Shown here: piece by piece, positions 17,772 through 27,400 of the stretch
Layout: each line of letters opens with the position of its first letter
Position numbering within the stretch: position 1 is the stretch's first letter
NCBI GenBank assembly: GCA_007693585.1
Contig: REDH01000044.1
Coordinates: forward strand, 1-32,066
Reading direction: 5' to 3'
Length of the DNA stretch: 32,066 bases
Source of the DNA: Deltaproteobacteria bacterium
GTDB taxonomy: Bacteria; Myxococcota_A; Bradymonadia; REDH01
Program-made: the position numbers and the translations under genes
Notes under the pieces: model-generated
What the model saw: only the letters and a program-made list of their open reading frames with translations
Told to the model about the DNA's origin: nothing
Database searches by the model: none

Positions 17772-18572
17772 ATGTGCGCCCCGTCTTCCCCTTCCGGTTG
17801 GCCGAGGCTGATGCCCGCCGCGATCGTCCTGGCGATGGTCTTCAGTGCTGCCTGCGACGGAGCCGATGCGGAGGACGTGGGCGCGGAGGAAGCCTCGTCC
17901 GACGGCACCGAAGCGTCGGCCTCGGCGTCGGACGAGGACGAGGACGGCGAGGAGCCCACCGCGGCCGATGAGGCGGACCTCTCTCCCGCCGCGCGTCTGG
18001 CGAAGGCGGCCTTCTGGGCCGAGGCCCTCACCCGCGACGACATCGACACCCGGCACCTCTCCACGGACCTCGAGGACGGCCAGCTCGTGCTGCGGGTTCC
18101 CGCGGGGCACGCGGAGGAGCCGTTGCGCCGCCTCGCGACGACGCACCTGGACGCGGCGAGCATTGCCTGGCGCATCGAGCACGCGGCGCCATCCGGCGAC
18201 GGTGCGGACGCGGAAGAGGCCGAAGCGGACGGGGGCACGACGGACGAGACGGAGACGCGGCGCGCGAACGCGCCGACGCGTGAACGGATCGAGCGCCTCC
18301 GGTCCCTGGCCGCTGCCACCGAGGTCGAGCGCGATCCGCGCCTGGAGTACGACTCGGCGGAGGAGACCCCGGCGCACATCATTCGGGCGGCCACCGGGGA
18401 CCGGCCGCTGACCTATCGGGTGCGTGCCGGGGACAGTCTCTCGCTGATCGCGCAGCGCACGATGGGTTCGGGCAATCACTGGCACCGCATCCACGAGCTG
18501 AACCGGCAGCTCATCGGGCCCGACCCAGCGCGGCTGGTGGAGGGCATGGAGCTCCGGATTCCGCAGGACTAG
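17772..18572 (+). CDS. LysM-domain envelope lipoprotein
   Basis: 266 residues. The N-terminus is a signal sequence ending VLAMVFSAAC, with a cysteine at a lipobox-like place (the -3 residue is Ser, so lipidation is probable rather than certain). A very acidic Asp/Glu/Ala linker follows, then a middle region of about 60 residues (ARLAKAAFWAEAL, LVLRVPAGHAEEPLRRLA) that I do not recognise, a second acidic linker, and a C-terminal LysM domain from about 213: TYRVRAGDSLSLIAQRTMG, HRIHELNRQLI, ARLVEGMELRIP. LysM binds the glycan of peptidoglycan, so the protein probably tethers outer envelope to cell wall. A start at 17811 (MPAAIVLAM) is possible but would leave the signal without a positive charge. 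It ends 13 bases from the convergent GTPase gene. Confidence 0.85.
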   Translation: MCAPSSPSGWPRLMPAAIVLAMVFSAACDGADAEDVGAEEASSDGTEASASASDEDEDGEEPTAADEADLSPAARLAKAAFWAEALTRDDIDTRHLSTDLEDGQLVLRVPAGHAEEPLRRLATTHLDAASIAWRIEHAAPSGDGADAEEAEADGGTTDETETRRANAPTRERIERLRSLAAATEVERDPRLEYDSAEETPAHIIRAATGDRPLTYRVRAGDSLSLIAQRTMGSGNHWHRIHELNRQLIGPDPARLVEGMELRIPQD

Positions 18573-18585
18573 GCGCGGGGATGCA

Positions 18586-19791
18586 TCAGTCCTCCCCGTC
18601 CTCCCCGGCCACCGTCCACTGCGGAAAGGGGTCGCGGAGGTGCTGCCAGCCCTCTTGCCCAAGCGCCATCTCCTCCTCGGTGAGCAGGCACGCTTCCAGG
18701 TCCTGCTCGAGGGCCTTCCGGTCGAGATGCTGGCCGATGAGCACGATCTCCTGGCGTCGGTCGCCCCAGCGGTCGTCCCACGGCACCCGATCCCGTTCCA
18801 CGTCGCTGTTCTCGAGCAGCTCCGGCGGCGCCGAGACCATCCAGAACCCCGCGGGCTCGAGGGATGCCATCACACCGGCCTGACTCCACACACCGGCGAG
18901 TTCCATGCGCGTGGCGAGCCAGACGAACCCCTTGGAGCGCAGCACCCCGGGCCACCCCTGCCCGACCGACTCCCAGAATCGCTGGGGATGGAACGGCCGA
19001 CGGGCCCGAAACACGAAGCTCGAGATTCCGTACTCCTCGGTCTCGGGCGTGTGTTCGCCCCGCAGCTCCCGGAGCCATCCCGGATTGCTCGCTGCGCGCT
19101 CGAAGTCGAAGCGATTCGTGTCGAGAATGCGACCGAGCGGCACCTCGGCCCGGGTCGCTGTCTCGATCTCCGCCAGCGGATTGAGCTTTCGGAGCAGCCC
19201 CACAAGGTGCGCCCGCTCCTCGTCGGTGACCTGATCGCACTTGTTCACGAGGATCACGTCGGCGAACTCCACCTGGTCCACGAGCAGGTCGGCGAGGGTC
19301 CGGTCGTCGCCCTCGCCCAGGCCGACCCCCCGTTCCTCGAGGTCGTCGCCGCTGCCGAAGTCCTCGAGGAAGTTCCGCGCATCCACGACGGTGACCATGG
19401 TGTCCAGCCGGGCGACGTCCGACAGGCTCGATCCGTCCTCGAACGGAAACGTGAACGTCTCGGCCACCGGCAGCGGTTCGGAGATGCCCGTCGACTCGAT
19501 GAGCAGATAGTCGAAGCGGCCCTCCCGGGCCAGACGCCCCACCTCCACCAGGAGGTCCTCCCGCAGGGTGCAGCAGATGCAGCCATTGCTCATCTCGACG
19601 AGCTTCTCGTCCACGCGGTTGAGCGCCGCCTGCCCGCCCTCGACGAGGCGGGCGTCGATGTTCACCTCGCTCATGTCGTTGACGATCACGGCCACCTTCC
19701 GGCCTTCCCGGTTGTGCAGCACATGGTTGAGCAGGGTCGTCTTTCCGGCCCCGAGAAAGCCGGAGAGCACGGTCACGGGCAGGCGTTCCAT
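18586..19791 (-). CDS. Zinc metallochaperone GTPase of the YciC/ZagA (COG0523) type
   Basis: G3E-family P-loop GTPase that delivers zinc to client enzymes under zinc starvation. 401 residues. Walker A FLGAGKTT (12-19); metal motif NGCICC with C71, C73 and C74; IESTG (98-102); nucleotide specificity motif NKCD. The phrases [35 protein letters not shown] and [11 protein letters not shown] match the YciC/ZagA branch specifically, not YjiA or CobW. These genes are usually under Zur control; I looked for a Zur box in the upstream 100 bases and saw none that I would trust. AGGAAG precedes ATG 19791 by about 6 bases. Confidence 0.92.
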   Translation of the reverse strand: MERLPVTVLSGFLGAGKTTLLNHVLHNREGRKVAVIVNDMSEVNIDARLVEGGQAALNRVDEKLVEMSNGCICCTLREDLLVEVGRLAREGRFDYLLIESTGISEPLPVAETFTFPFEDGSSLSDVARLDTMVTVVDARNFLEDFGSGDDLEERGVGLGEGDDRTLADLLVDQVEFADVILVNKCDQVTDEERAHLVGLLRKLNPLAEIETATRAEVPLGRILDTNRFDFERAASNPGWLRELRGEHTPETEEYGISSFVFRARRPFHPQRFWESVGQGWPGVLRSKGFVWLATRMELAGVWSQAGVMASLEPAGFWMVSAPPELLENSDVERDRVPWDDRWGDRRQEIVLIGQHLDRKALEQDLEACLLTEEEMALGQEGWQHLRDPFPQWTVAGEDGED

Positions 19792-19850
19792 CGCATCTTC
19801 CTGGAAGGGATCGGGGGGATCGGCCGCACCTCGGGTGCGCGTCGCCCGGC

Positions 19851-19879
19851 GTCCTCCCTCATCTGCAAGTTTATGTCAA
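19851..19879 (-). promoter_or_regulatory. Possible promoter of the zinc metallochaperone gene
   Basis: On the minus strand TTGACA (19874-19879), a 17-base spacer and GAGGAC (19851-19856), about 60 bases before the start. The -10 differs in one base from the TAGGAC seen for the arg and acyl-CoA synthetase promoters. Confidence 0.4.
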
Positions 19880-20029
19880 TGACGTCCGCGAACGCCCTCG
19901 CCCTTCCGGCGGGCCCTGCACGATCATGACCGCGCCTCCCGTCAACGCCGATCCTTGCCAGCCCGGGCCGGTCTGTCCTATGGGCGCAGGCGCCGGGGCG
20001 GGCACCCGCGCGTGCCATCTGGAGGAGGA

Positions 20030-20776
20030 GTGCAGCACACCGCAGGCGACGCAGAGCCGGACGTGACGATCGTCATCCCGGTGTACAACGAGGAAGGGAT
20101 CCTGTCGGCGGCGCTGGCGGATCTCTTCGATCGGCTCGACCGCAGCCCCCGGCTCGGAGGGCTGCGCTTCGAGGTGCTGCTCAGCGCGAACGGCTGCGTG
20201 GACCGGACCGTGGAGATCGCGCGGGAGTGGGGAGAGCGTCGGCCCGAGCTGCGGCTGATCGAGGGCCCGGAGCCGAACTATGGTCGCGCGTTGCGCGCGG
20301 GCATCGAGCAGGCGCGGGGTCGGTACGTGATCTGCGAGGAGATCGACCTCTGCGATGTGGACTTCCATGAGCGCGCGCTCCACCGGTTGCGCGAGGAGCG
20401 CTACGACATGGTCATCGGGTCGAAGCGGCTGGAGCGGTCGCTCGACCGTCGGCCGGCATACCGTCGCGCCGCCACGCGTGCGGTGAACACCCTCCTGTGG
20501 GTGGCGACGGGATACCGGGGGACGGACACCCACGGGCTGAAGGCGTTCGTTCGGGAGCGGGTTCTTCCGGTGGTGTCGACGTGCCGGGTGGACCGCGACA
20601 TGTTCGCCAGCGAGCTGGTGATCCGGGCGCAGCGCAGTGGATTGCGCGTGGTGGAGATCCCGGTCGAGGTGATCGAGAAGCGCGCACCGTCGGTGCACCT
20701 CTTCCGGCGGGTGCCGCGGGTGCTGCGTCAGCTCGGCACGCTGGCCTGGTCGATTCGCGTGGGGGAGCGTTCATGA
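20030..20776 (+). CDS. GT2 family glycosyltransferase (DPM-synthase-like)
   Basis: About 248 residues, soluble. The opening VTIVIPVYNEEGIL is the GT2 nucleotide-sugar fold; then LLSANGCVDRTVEIA, and NYGRALRAGIEQARGRYVI, the pattern of dolichyl-phosphate-mannose-synthase-like enzymes. Where the metal-binding Asp-x-Asp normally follows (MDADLSHPPE type), this protein has EEIDLCDVDF, so the first Asp is Glu. The start is uncertain: GTG 20030 follows GGAGG by 4 bases; GTG 20012 or ATG 19955 are alternatives with a low-quality N-terminal extension. It ends in an ATGA overlap with the polysaccharide deacetylase gene. The pair probably builds and trims a surface or lipid-linked glycan; donor and acceptor are unknown. 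Confidence 0.85.
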   Translation: MQHTAGDAEPDVTIVIPVYNEEGILSAALADLFDRLDRSPRLGGLRFEVLLSANGCVDRTVEIAREWGERRPELRLIEGPEPNYGRALRAGIEQARGRYVICEEIDLCDVDFHERALHRLREERYDMVIGSKRLERSLDRRPAYRRAATRAVNTLLWVATGYRGTDTHGLKAFVRERVLPVVSTCRVDRDMFASELVIRAQRSGLRVVEIPVEVIEKRAPSVHLFRRVPRVLRQLGTLAWSIRVGERS

Positions 20777-21837
20777 GTGTGCGCGAGGCCGCGCCGGCCG
20801 CGTGGGCGGATGCACCTGCGGAGGGGGGGGCCCTGAGCACGAGGACGGGCAGGGTCGGCAACGTGTCCGTCGATCTCGACAGCCTCGTGCACTACCACCG
20901 CATCCACGGGCTGGCGGCACCGGGCGACGTGGGCACGATCTACGCGGTGGCGGTGCCTCGTCTGCTCTCGCTCCTCGATGATCTCGACATCCGGGCGACG
21001 CTCTTCGTTGTGGCCGGCGAGCTCGAGCGTCCGGTGGCCCGGGACGCGCTCGTGCGGGCTCGCGATGCGGGGCACGAGATCGCCTCCCACAGCTTCCGGC
21101 ACGCGTACGACATGCGCGAGTGGAGCGAGCGGAGCATCGCGCAGGATCTCGACCGGGCGGACCGGGCGATCGAGCGCTGGCTCGGCGTCCGGCCGGTGGG
21201 CTTCCGGGCTCCGGGCTACAACGTGGACATCGGCATCCTTCGGCTGCTGGCGGAGCGGGGCTACCGATACGACTCGAGCGTCTTCCCGTGTCCATCATAC
21301 TACGCGGCGAAGGCCGGTGTGCTGGCCTGGATGGGCCTGCGCGGCCGGGACAGCGTGAGCATGATGACCGACCCGCGGGCCCTGCTCGCCCCCACGCAGC
21401 CCTATCGCCCTTCCCGCTTCGCCCTGCACCGGCGGGGGGACCGAAAGCACTCGCTGCCCCTGTGGGAGCTCCCCATCGGCGTCACGCCCGTCACGCGCCT
21501 GCCGCTGATCGGGACGAGCCTCCTCGGCCTCCCCTCCCGCGTGCTCGACGCCCTGCCCGGCCGGCTCGCCCGGCGTGCCCCCTTCTTCGGGCTGGAGCTG
21601 CACGCCATCGACCTGATGGACCGCCATGATCCCGGGATCTCTCCGGCGCTCGTTCGACACCAGCCGGACCTTCGCCGCAGGTGGACCCGGAAGGCGGATG
21701 CGCTGCGGACCCTCCTCACCGCCATGGAGCGGCACTACCGTCTCGAGCCCCTCGTCCGGGTCGTCGAGGCGCTGGACGCCCTGGAAGGCCCGCCGGTGAT
21801 CGGGACGGTGGACTCCCCGTACTTCGACCTGCGCTGA
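20773..21837 (+). CDS. Polysaccharide deacetylase (NodB homology, CE4)
   Basis: Metal-dependent removal of N-acetyl groups from a sugar polymer. 354 residues. Active-site set complete: VDLDS (33-37) with the catalytic base, SHSFRH (105-110) with the metal-binding histidines, and RAPGYN (145-150). 'RYDSSVFP' (165-172) and the length of the C-terminal half recall deacetylases found with exopolysaccharide or O-antigen genes rather than secreted chitin deacetylases. There is no signal peptide, so it probably acts in the cytoplasm on a lipid-linked intermediate made by the adjacent glycosyltransferase, with which it overlaps by 4 bases. A run of eight G (20823-20830) in codons 17-19 could slip. 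Composition flips from G-rich to C-rich near 21360. Confidence 0.92.
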   Translation: MSVREAAPAAWADAPAEGGALSTRTGRVGNVSVDLDSLVHYHRIHGLAAPGDVGTIYAVAVPRLLSLLDDLDIRATLFVVAGELERPVARDALVRARDAGHEIASHSFRHAYDMREWSERSIAQDLDRADRAIERWLGVRPVGFRAPGYNVDIGILRLLAERGYRYDSSVFPCPSYYAAKAGVLAWMGLRGRDSVSMMTDPRALLAPTQPYRPSRFALHRRGDRKHSLPLWELPIGVTPVTRLPLIGTSLLGLPSRVLDALPGRLARRAPFFGLELHAIDLMDRHDPGISPALVRHQPDLRRRWTRKADALRTLLTAMERHYRLEPLVRVVEALDALEGPPVIGTVDSPYFDLR

Positions 21838-21925
21838 GCCGCGATACCGCCCTTGTCATCGCGCGGGGCGCGCACCATCCTCCCGAGCGGCCGTCGCCTC
21901 CCCTCTCCCCCGCCGAGTTCACACC

Positions 21926-22924
21926 ATGTCCCGCCCGCTGCCCGCCGAGAACGCCGACGATGTCACCGCTCTCCTCGACCGCACGGCCCTGCTGCGGGTC
22001 CCGGTGGGTTTCCTGGTCGCCCGTGGCGCGGACACGCTGCCCTACCTGCAGACGAAGCTGACGGCGGACACCCGGACGTGGGAGAGCGCGGGAGGATCCC
22101 GCGCAGTGGCCACGGACATCAACGGTCGGGTGATCGCCGACGCGCTCTGGCACGCCACGGACGACGGCGCCCTCGCCGTGCGCCTCGCGGGAGACGCCGA
22201 GCCCCTGCGCGCCCATCTGGACCGGTACGTCATCATGGAGGACGTCGAGCTCGAGGCCTCGGCCGGCGAGGTGCTCCTCCTGGTCGGGCCCTTCGAGGAC
22301 GCCCTCACGGCGGCGGGCCTCCCCGTCCCCGACACGCGCACGCTCCAGGGCCCGGCGGATGGTCTGCGCGCCGCACGCACCCGCTGGCTCGGCCGCGACG
22401 CCGTGCTTCTCGTCGGCAGCGCGGAGGTCCTCGACGACGCCGCCACCGCCCTCGAAGGGGCCGGTGTGCCGATGGCTCGGCCGGACGCCCTCGAGGCTGC
22501 CGAGATTCTCTCCGCCTGTGCCCGTGAGGGAATGGACCTGCTCGTGGGGGAGACCATCCCGCTGGAGGCGGGGTTGTGGGAGGCGGTCAGCTTCAACAAG
22601 GGCTGCTACCTCGGCCAGGAGGTCATCGAACGGCTCTTCTCGCGCGGGCAGCCCAACAAGCGACTCGTGCGCCTGACGTGGAACGGCCCGCCCGTCGCGC
22701 CGCGCCACGGCCTCGAGGCCGGCGGCCGTGACGCCGGCTTCGTGACCCGTTCGGTGAAGCTCTCCGACGGGCGCAGCGCCGCCCTCGCCTACGTGCGCCG
22801 CCGCGCGCTCGACGGGGAGCATCCCATCCACCTCGCGGAGGCCGGAACCCCGGTCACCCTTCATGGCATCGTGGGTGGCCGCACCCCCACCGAGGGAGAC
22901 GGGAATGACTTCGGCCCGGCGTGA
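21926..22924 (+). CDS. ygfZ: YgfZ/GcvT-family folate-binding protein
   Basis: Tetrahydrofolate-binding protein that helps assemble or repair iron-sulfur clusters, in the cytoplasm. 332 residues. The diagnostic motif is KGCYLGQEVIER, with the functional cysteine C227. The N-terminal part (PYLQTKLTADTR, ATDINGRVIADA) matches the GcvT-like domain. ATG 21926 follows 88 bases of gap after the deacetylase gene, in which I see no convincing promoter. Its last 20 bases overlap the start of the lipoprotein gene at 22905, beginning a chain of four overlapping genes. Confidence 0.94.
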   Translation: MSRPLPAENADDVTALLDRTALLRVPVGFLVARGADTLPYLQTKLTADTRTWESAGGSRAVATDINGRVIADALWHATDDGALAVRLAGDAEPLRAHLDRYVIMEDVELEASAGEVLLLVGPFEDALTAAGLPVPDTRTLQGPADGLRAARTRWLGRDAVLLVGSAEVLDDAATALEGAGVPMARPDALEAAEILSACAREGMDLLVGETIPLEAGLWEAVSFNKGCYLGQEVIERLFSRGQPNKRLVRLTWNGPPVAPRHGLEAGGRDAGFVTRSVKLSDGRSAALAYVRRRALDGEHPIHLAEAGTPVTLHGIVGGRTPTEGDGNDFGPA

Positions 22925-23399
22925 CGGGCGCGCACCTCGCGCCCCGGTCCCCTGCAGCGTCCCCCTCGTCGCGCTCGCGCTGACGCTCGGGTCGCTGGTG
23001 CTGGGGGCCTGTGGCGGACCCCAGGGGGAGAACTGCCCCGATCCGCTGGCGATCGAGACCCCGGTGGCGTGGCTGGCTGGAGACTGGGATGTCGCCGATG
23101 CGCAGGGCGCGCCGATGGGCACCCTCGTGTTCCGGCAGCGGCGCCTGACGGCGATCACGGCCGAGGGATGGCACGCAGGTGCGTTCACGCTGGAGTCGGA
23201 CCGATGGCCCTGGCAGCTCCTGGTCGACCTGGAGGAGGGCGAGGAGGGTGGGGTGCGCATGGTCCACGGAAGCCCGCGACGACGGGCGTTCGCGCTCGTC
23301 CCCGTCGACGATGACCGCGTGCTCGCCCTGCAGGAGGACGGCGTGTGGGCACTGTGGATTCGGGATGTGCGCCCGGTGGTGCCGGCGGCGGCCCCATGA
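22905..23399 (+). CDS. Small lipoprotein of unknown function
   Basis: 164 residues. The signal sequence LVALALTLGSLVLGACGG contains a clean lipobox LGAC. The mature part is a small beta-rich domain, with WLAGDWDVADAQGAPMGTLVF and LTAITAEGWHAGAFTLES, which looks like a lipocalin-type 'WLxGxW' opening but is too short to assign. ATG 22905 lies inside the ygfZ 3' end and is preceded by GAGGGAG; the in-frame start at 22863 would place an implausible stretch before the signal peptide. Its stop overlaps the start of the YceF-type gene. Confidence 0.75.
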   Translation: MTSARRDGRAPRAPVPCSVPLVALALTLGSLVLGACGGPQGENCPDPLAIETPVAWLAGDWDVADAQGAPMGTLVFRQRRLTAITAEGWHAGAFTLESDRWPWQLLVDLEEGEEGGVRMVHGSPRRRAFALVPVDDDRVLALQEDGVWALWIRDVRPVVPAAAP

Positions 23400-24001
23400 G
23401 CGACGTGCGCCTCATCCTTGCGTCGACGTCTCCCTGGCGGGCGGAGCTGCTGGCCCGGTTCGGGCTACCCTTCGACTGCCGCTCCCCCGAGGTCGACGAG
23501 GCCCTGTGGAAGCGCCGCATCCACGACGCGGAGGAGCTCGTGCGCACCCTCGCCGAGCTGAAGGCCCGCGCAGTCGTGCGCCCGGAGGATCGGGACGTCT
23601 GGATCGTCGGGGCCGACCAGGTGGCGCTCCACGGGCGCGGCCGGCTCGACAAGCCGGGCACCGTGGAGAACGCCGAAGCGCAGCTCCGCCAGTTGTCGGG
23701 GAGTACCCACGAGCTGCACACCGGCTGGTTCGTGCTCCGGGTGCGCGACGGCGCCTACCGGGCCGGCCACGATGTGCACCGCCTGCGCATGCGCCGGCTG
23801 AGCGCCGAGGAGATTCGCGCGTACGTGCGCCGGGACAGCCCCCTCGGGTGCGCCGGATCCTACCGGCTGGAGAGCCTCGGCGTGACGCTCTTCGATGCCG
23901 TGGAGGGGGTCGACAGCACGGCGGTGGTCGGGCTTCCGCTGATGGGGCTGTCCTCCGGCCTGCGGGCGCTCGGGTTCGACGTGCTGCGGGAGGCCCCATG
24001 A
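23396..24001 (+). CDS. yceF: Maf-family nucleotide pyrophosphatase, YceF subgroup
   Basis: Cleaves unusual nucleoside triphosphates; the YceF branch prefers 7-methyl-GTP. 201 residues. ILASTSPWRAELL (7-19) is the Maf signature (usual SPRR or SPYR, here SPWR); PEVDE (31-35), GADQV (72-76) and a late CAGSYRLESLGVTLF / VVGLPL segment match YceF rather than the dTTP-type YhdE. The start is in an ATGA overlap with the lipoprotein, and the end is in an ATGA overlap with the small membrane protein, so expression is coupled. Confidence 0.92.
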   Translation: MSDVRLILASTSPWRAELLARFGLPFDCRSPEVDEALWKRRIHDAEELVRTLAELKARAVVRPEDRDVWIVGADQVALHGRGRLDKPGTVENAEAQLRQLSGSTHELHTGWFVLRVRDGAYRAGHDVHRLRMRRLSAEEIRAYVRRDSPLGCAGSYRLESLGVTLFDAVEGVDSTAVVGLPLMGLSSGLRALGFDVLREAP

Positions 24002-24363
24002 GTCAGGAGCGTCGCCGCGCCATCCGGCAGCGCCTCGTGTCGGCGGTCCGCGCGCGGCGCCGCATCCATCTGGTGATCGCCATGCTCTTCTTCGCGATCG
24101 CACTCTCCGCGTTCCACACCATTCAGCTCGATGGGCGCACCACCGCGGTGGCCGTGGAGCTGGCCGAAGCCCGAACCCTCCTGCGCGTGCTCCACGATGC
24201 CTCCGGCGATCCCGAGGTCGAGGCGCGCCTGGGCGCCACGGAGCGCGTCCAGGCCCTCGAGGCCGCGTGCGCACAGGCGCAGGAGCGCTGCGTCTCCTTC
24301 AGCCGGACGGTGGGCCTGCCGGCCGCCTGGCTGGGTGTGCGCTGCACCGCGGTGTGTCGCTGA
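23998..24363 (+). CDS. Small single-pass membrane protein
   Basis: 121 residues. An Arg-rich N-terminus (ERRRAIRQRLVSAVRARRR) is followed by one membrane helix (LVIAMLFFAIALSAFHTI, about 26-43) and a helical domain with four to five cysteines in its last 35 residues (ACAQAQERC, VRCTAVCR). By the positive-inside rule the tail is outside the cytoplasm, where the cysteines could form disulfides. No family is recognised. It overlaps the YceF-type gene by 4 bases and is the last gene of the ygfZ chain. Confidence 0.75.
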   Translation: MSQERRRAIRQRLVSAVRARRRIHLVIAMLFFAIALSAFHTIQLDGRTTAVAVELAEARTLLRVLHDASGDPEVEARLGATERVQALEAACAQAQERCVSFSRTVGLPAAWLGVRCTAVCR

Positions 24364-24420
24364 GTTCCGCGCGCCGGAGCTCCCGGACCTGATTCGAACG
24401 ACCCGCCCGGTCCGTCCCGG

Positions 24421-24444
24421 CGCCGTGCCCGCGCGGGCACGGCG
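24421..24444. terminator. 24-base perfect palindrome between convergent genes
   Basis: cgccgtgcccgc and its exact reverse complement abut, lying in the 82-base gap between stops of the small membrane protein (24363) and the giant lipoprotein (24446). As RNA it forms a strong stem from either strand, so it is probably a bidirectional terminator, although no T-tract follows. Confidence 0.55.
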
Positions 24445-24445
24445 G

Positions 24446-27400
24446 TCAGATGCAGTCCGGGAGGAGGCAATTGACGAAGCGCTGGCCGTCTTCGCCATCC
24501 TCGCCGTCCTCACCATCGACGCCGGGCGGAACGGTGATGTCGAAGGCGTCGTCCTGGGGAGGACGGTGCGTGATCTCCATTGCGCCCATGCCGCCCAATC
24601 CTCCAGCACCTCCCTGTCCGGCCGGCCCGACACTCACGCTCAGCTCCGCGGATCCGGGGAGAGCATAGCCCGAATCATCGCGCATGATGCCGACGCTCCA
24701 GCCACCGCTTCCCCCGGCGCCTCCGCCGCCCCCGCCGGCATTGCCCCCGGGTCCGCCGGCCGCGGCCTGGTGGTTCCGGTCCACCCCGCTCCACCAGAGC
24801 CGGTCGCCCCCGTTCCCACCCTGTCCTCCCGGGCCGCTGGCCCCACCCATCCCCCCGTTTCCGGCACCGAGCACCTGAAGCGACGAGGCCTCGAAGCCCA
24901 CGGTACCCGAGCCGCCTTCCGCGCGGCGCAGGATGTATCCGACCACGGTCACCCCGCCGCCGCCCCCGAGCCCGGGGGCGCCACCGGCGCCTCCGTTGCC
25001 CCCGCTCCCGCCGCTGTGGCCGGCGTATTCGTTCTGGTAGTAGCGGATCCCCCCGAGCCCACCGCCCCCGCCCATGCCGGGGTTGCCGACCTCACCGGTT
25101 CCGCCCTGTCGATCCCCGTTCCAGGTGGACGGCGTGGCCTCCCCGCCGGCGGCTGGCCAGCAGGCGCTGTCGCCGGGCCCTCCGATGAAACGCACCGGTG
25201 TCCAGAAGTCCCGGAGGTCTTCCCGTCCGCCATGAAGCCCGCTCGAGGTCGAGCAGCCGGGGAAGTCGAGGGTTCGCGTCGGTGCATGCTCCGGGATGGT
25301 CGGCTCGACATCGTCGATGCAGTTGTAGCGGTGCGGCGAGCCCCGGTTGCGACAGCTCCCGCCGCCGGTGTTGCCCTGCCGCGCCGGCTGAAACGCGGGC
25401 GTGATCGCCGGGGTCCAGTGCATCAGGTAAGGGATGCCCGTCGCCGGGAGCCCGTCCACGCCGGGTTCTCCGTCCGCCCCGTAGTAGGGCGAGTCCTCCG
25501 CCGCTCCTGCGTTGGCGCCGTCGGGCCCACGCGCCACGGTGACGTCGACCCCCCGGAACAGCATCCCCGGGGCTTCGAGGAAGTGCCCACCGACCAGCAC
25601 ACTCGGCAGACTCCCGGCCAGGGCCGGTGCCACCTCCACGGTGACCTCCAGGTTCTCCCAGCGCGACTCCCCGGTGACGTTCTCGATGTGCAGCCCGAAG
25701 ACGGCGTCCTCGAACCCGACGACGCCGGCACTCTCCGTGGCCTGGATGACGATGGCGGTCCGCGCGCTCTCCGACCACGTCCACCGCTCGGCGGCCGTGG
25801 CGCCCTGCGACGAGTAGCTGTAACCACCGCGAACGTTGAACGCGCGCGCCTCGGGCGCCTCCCGGACAACGATCAGCGTCTCCTCGAGCGGATAGGCGTC
25901 TCCGCTGCCCGCGGTCTCGACGACGATGTGCGCGGGGCGCTCGTCGGTGTGGATCTCTCGCGCGCGCTCGATGGCCGCGCCGAGGTCCCGGAACGGATTG
26001 TCGAACCGTCCCAGGCCGCTGTTGTCCGCACCGGGCACCACCGGGCTGCCGCTTGCGCGCGACACGAAGAGAGTGCGCTCGAGGTCGCCGGGAAAGCCGT
26101 CACAGGTGGTGTCGTCCTCGTCCCCCAGGAACGCCATCGGCGCCGGCTCCGTCAGGGGCCTGCAGACGATCTCCCCATCCGCGCAGGCGAGGAACCCTCC
26201 CGTCCGGCATGCACCCTGCTGACCATCGATCTCGCAGGTGTCGTCGGCGAACTCGATGTCGCTGTCCACGGTACCGCTGCAGTTGTCGTCCCGGCCGTCA
26301 CAGACGGGGACGTCCACCGGGCCGATCTGGTCGAGGCACTCTCCCCAGACGCCTCCCTCGCACCACTCGAACCCGTCGGTACAGATGCCCACGTTGCGGG
26401 TTTCCTCCGGCCCCTCGTAGCAGGGCCGCGACAGCGGCACCGACTCCGGCTCGTCCTCCGACTCCGGCTCGTCCTCCGTGGGGACCCGGTCCACGAGGCC
26501 ATCACAGTTGTTGTCGCGGCCATCGCACCGCTCCTCCGCCTCCGGGTGGACCTCCGCGTCCGCGTCATCGCAGTCCAGCCCGTTGTCGACCAGCGGGCAC
26601 TCCACGCCGTCCACCATGGCCGTGCGCTGGGAAGCGCACACCAGCATGGGCCGCGATGCGTTGCCGAACCCGTCCCCGTCGCAGTCGGGCCAGGACAGGT
26701 CGGCCTCCGCCGCCGTGAGCGTCGTCTCGCAGCCGGTCAGAGGATTCCCGTCGCAGTCGCCGTAGGCGACCCAGTCCTCCAGATCCACGTCGACTCCCGC
26801 ATTGCCCGGGTCGCACTCCACGCGACAGCTCCCGGGAACGCCGTAGCCCTCGGCCGCCCTGACGCATGCGAGGGTGCCGTTCGTTGCCTCGCCCATGCAC
26901 GGTTCATCGCACGCGGTGCAGTGCTCGGGCATCCCGAGGTGCTCCCGATCGTCCGGGATGCCGCTGCAGTTTCGATCGAGCTCGGCGGAGCACTCGCCGG
27001 GAAAGGGGTGACGCATGTCGTCCGGGTCGAAGAAGGCGAGCGCGTCCCGATCATCACAGTCCTCCGGCGTCGGCCCGGCGCCGCCGTCGCACAGCCCCGT
27101 CCCCCGCCCGTCGCCGTCCAGGTCGCGGCATGCGGTACAGGTGCCCTCGTTCGGCACACACCACGAGCCCTCCACCGAAGGAAGCGCTGCGCAGCGATCC
27201 CCGAACGCGCACGGGTTGTCCGCGTCGCAGGCCTGCAGGCACATCCCGGCCGTGCCGGCCGCCGGCGCCTCGGCCAGGGCATCCCAGCACAGCCCCGACG
27301 CGCAAGCACTCGCATTCGTCCCGTCGCACGGCGCACAGTGCTGCGGATCCCGGGACGGGTGAAGCTCGAACGGTGGACGGCAGATCGCCGCAAAGGGCAC

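Noticed and set aside
19792-20029. A Zur operator upstream of the zinc metallochaperone gene
   Set aside because: The least GC-rich segment (about 19862-19880) has no convincing inverted repeat, so only a promoter-like pair is reported.
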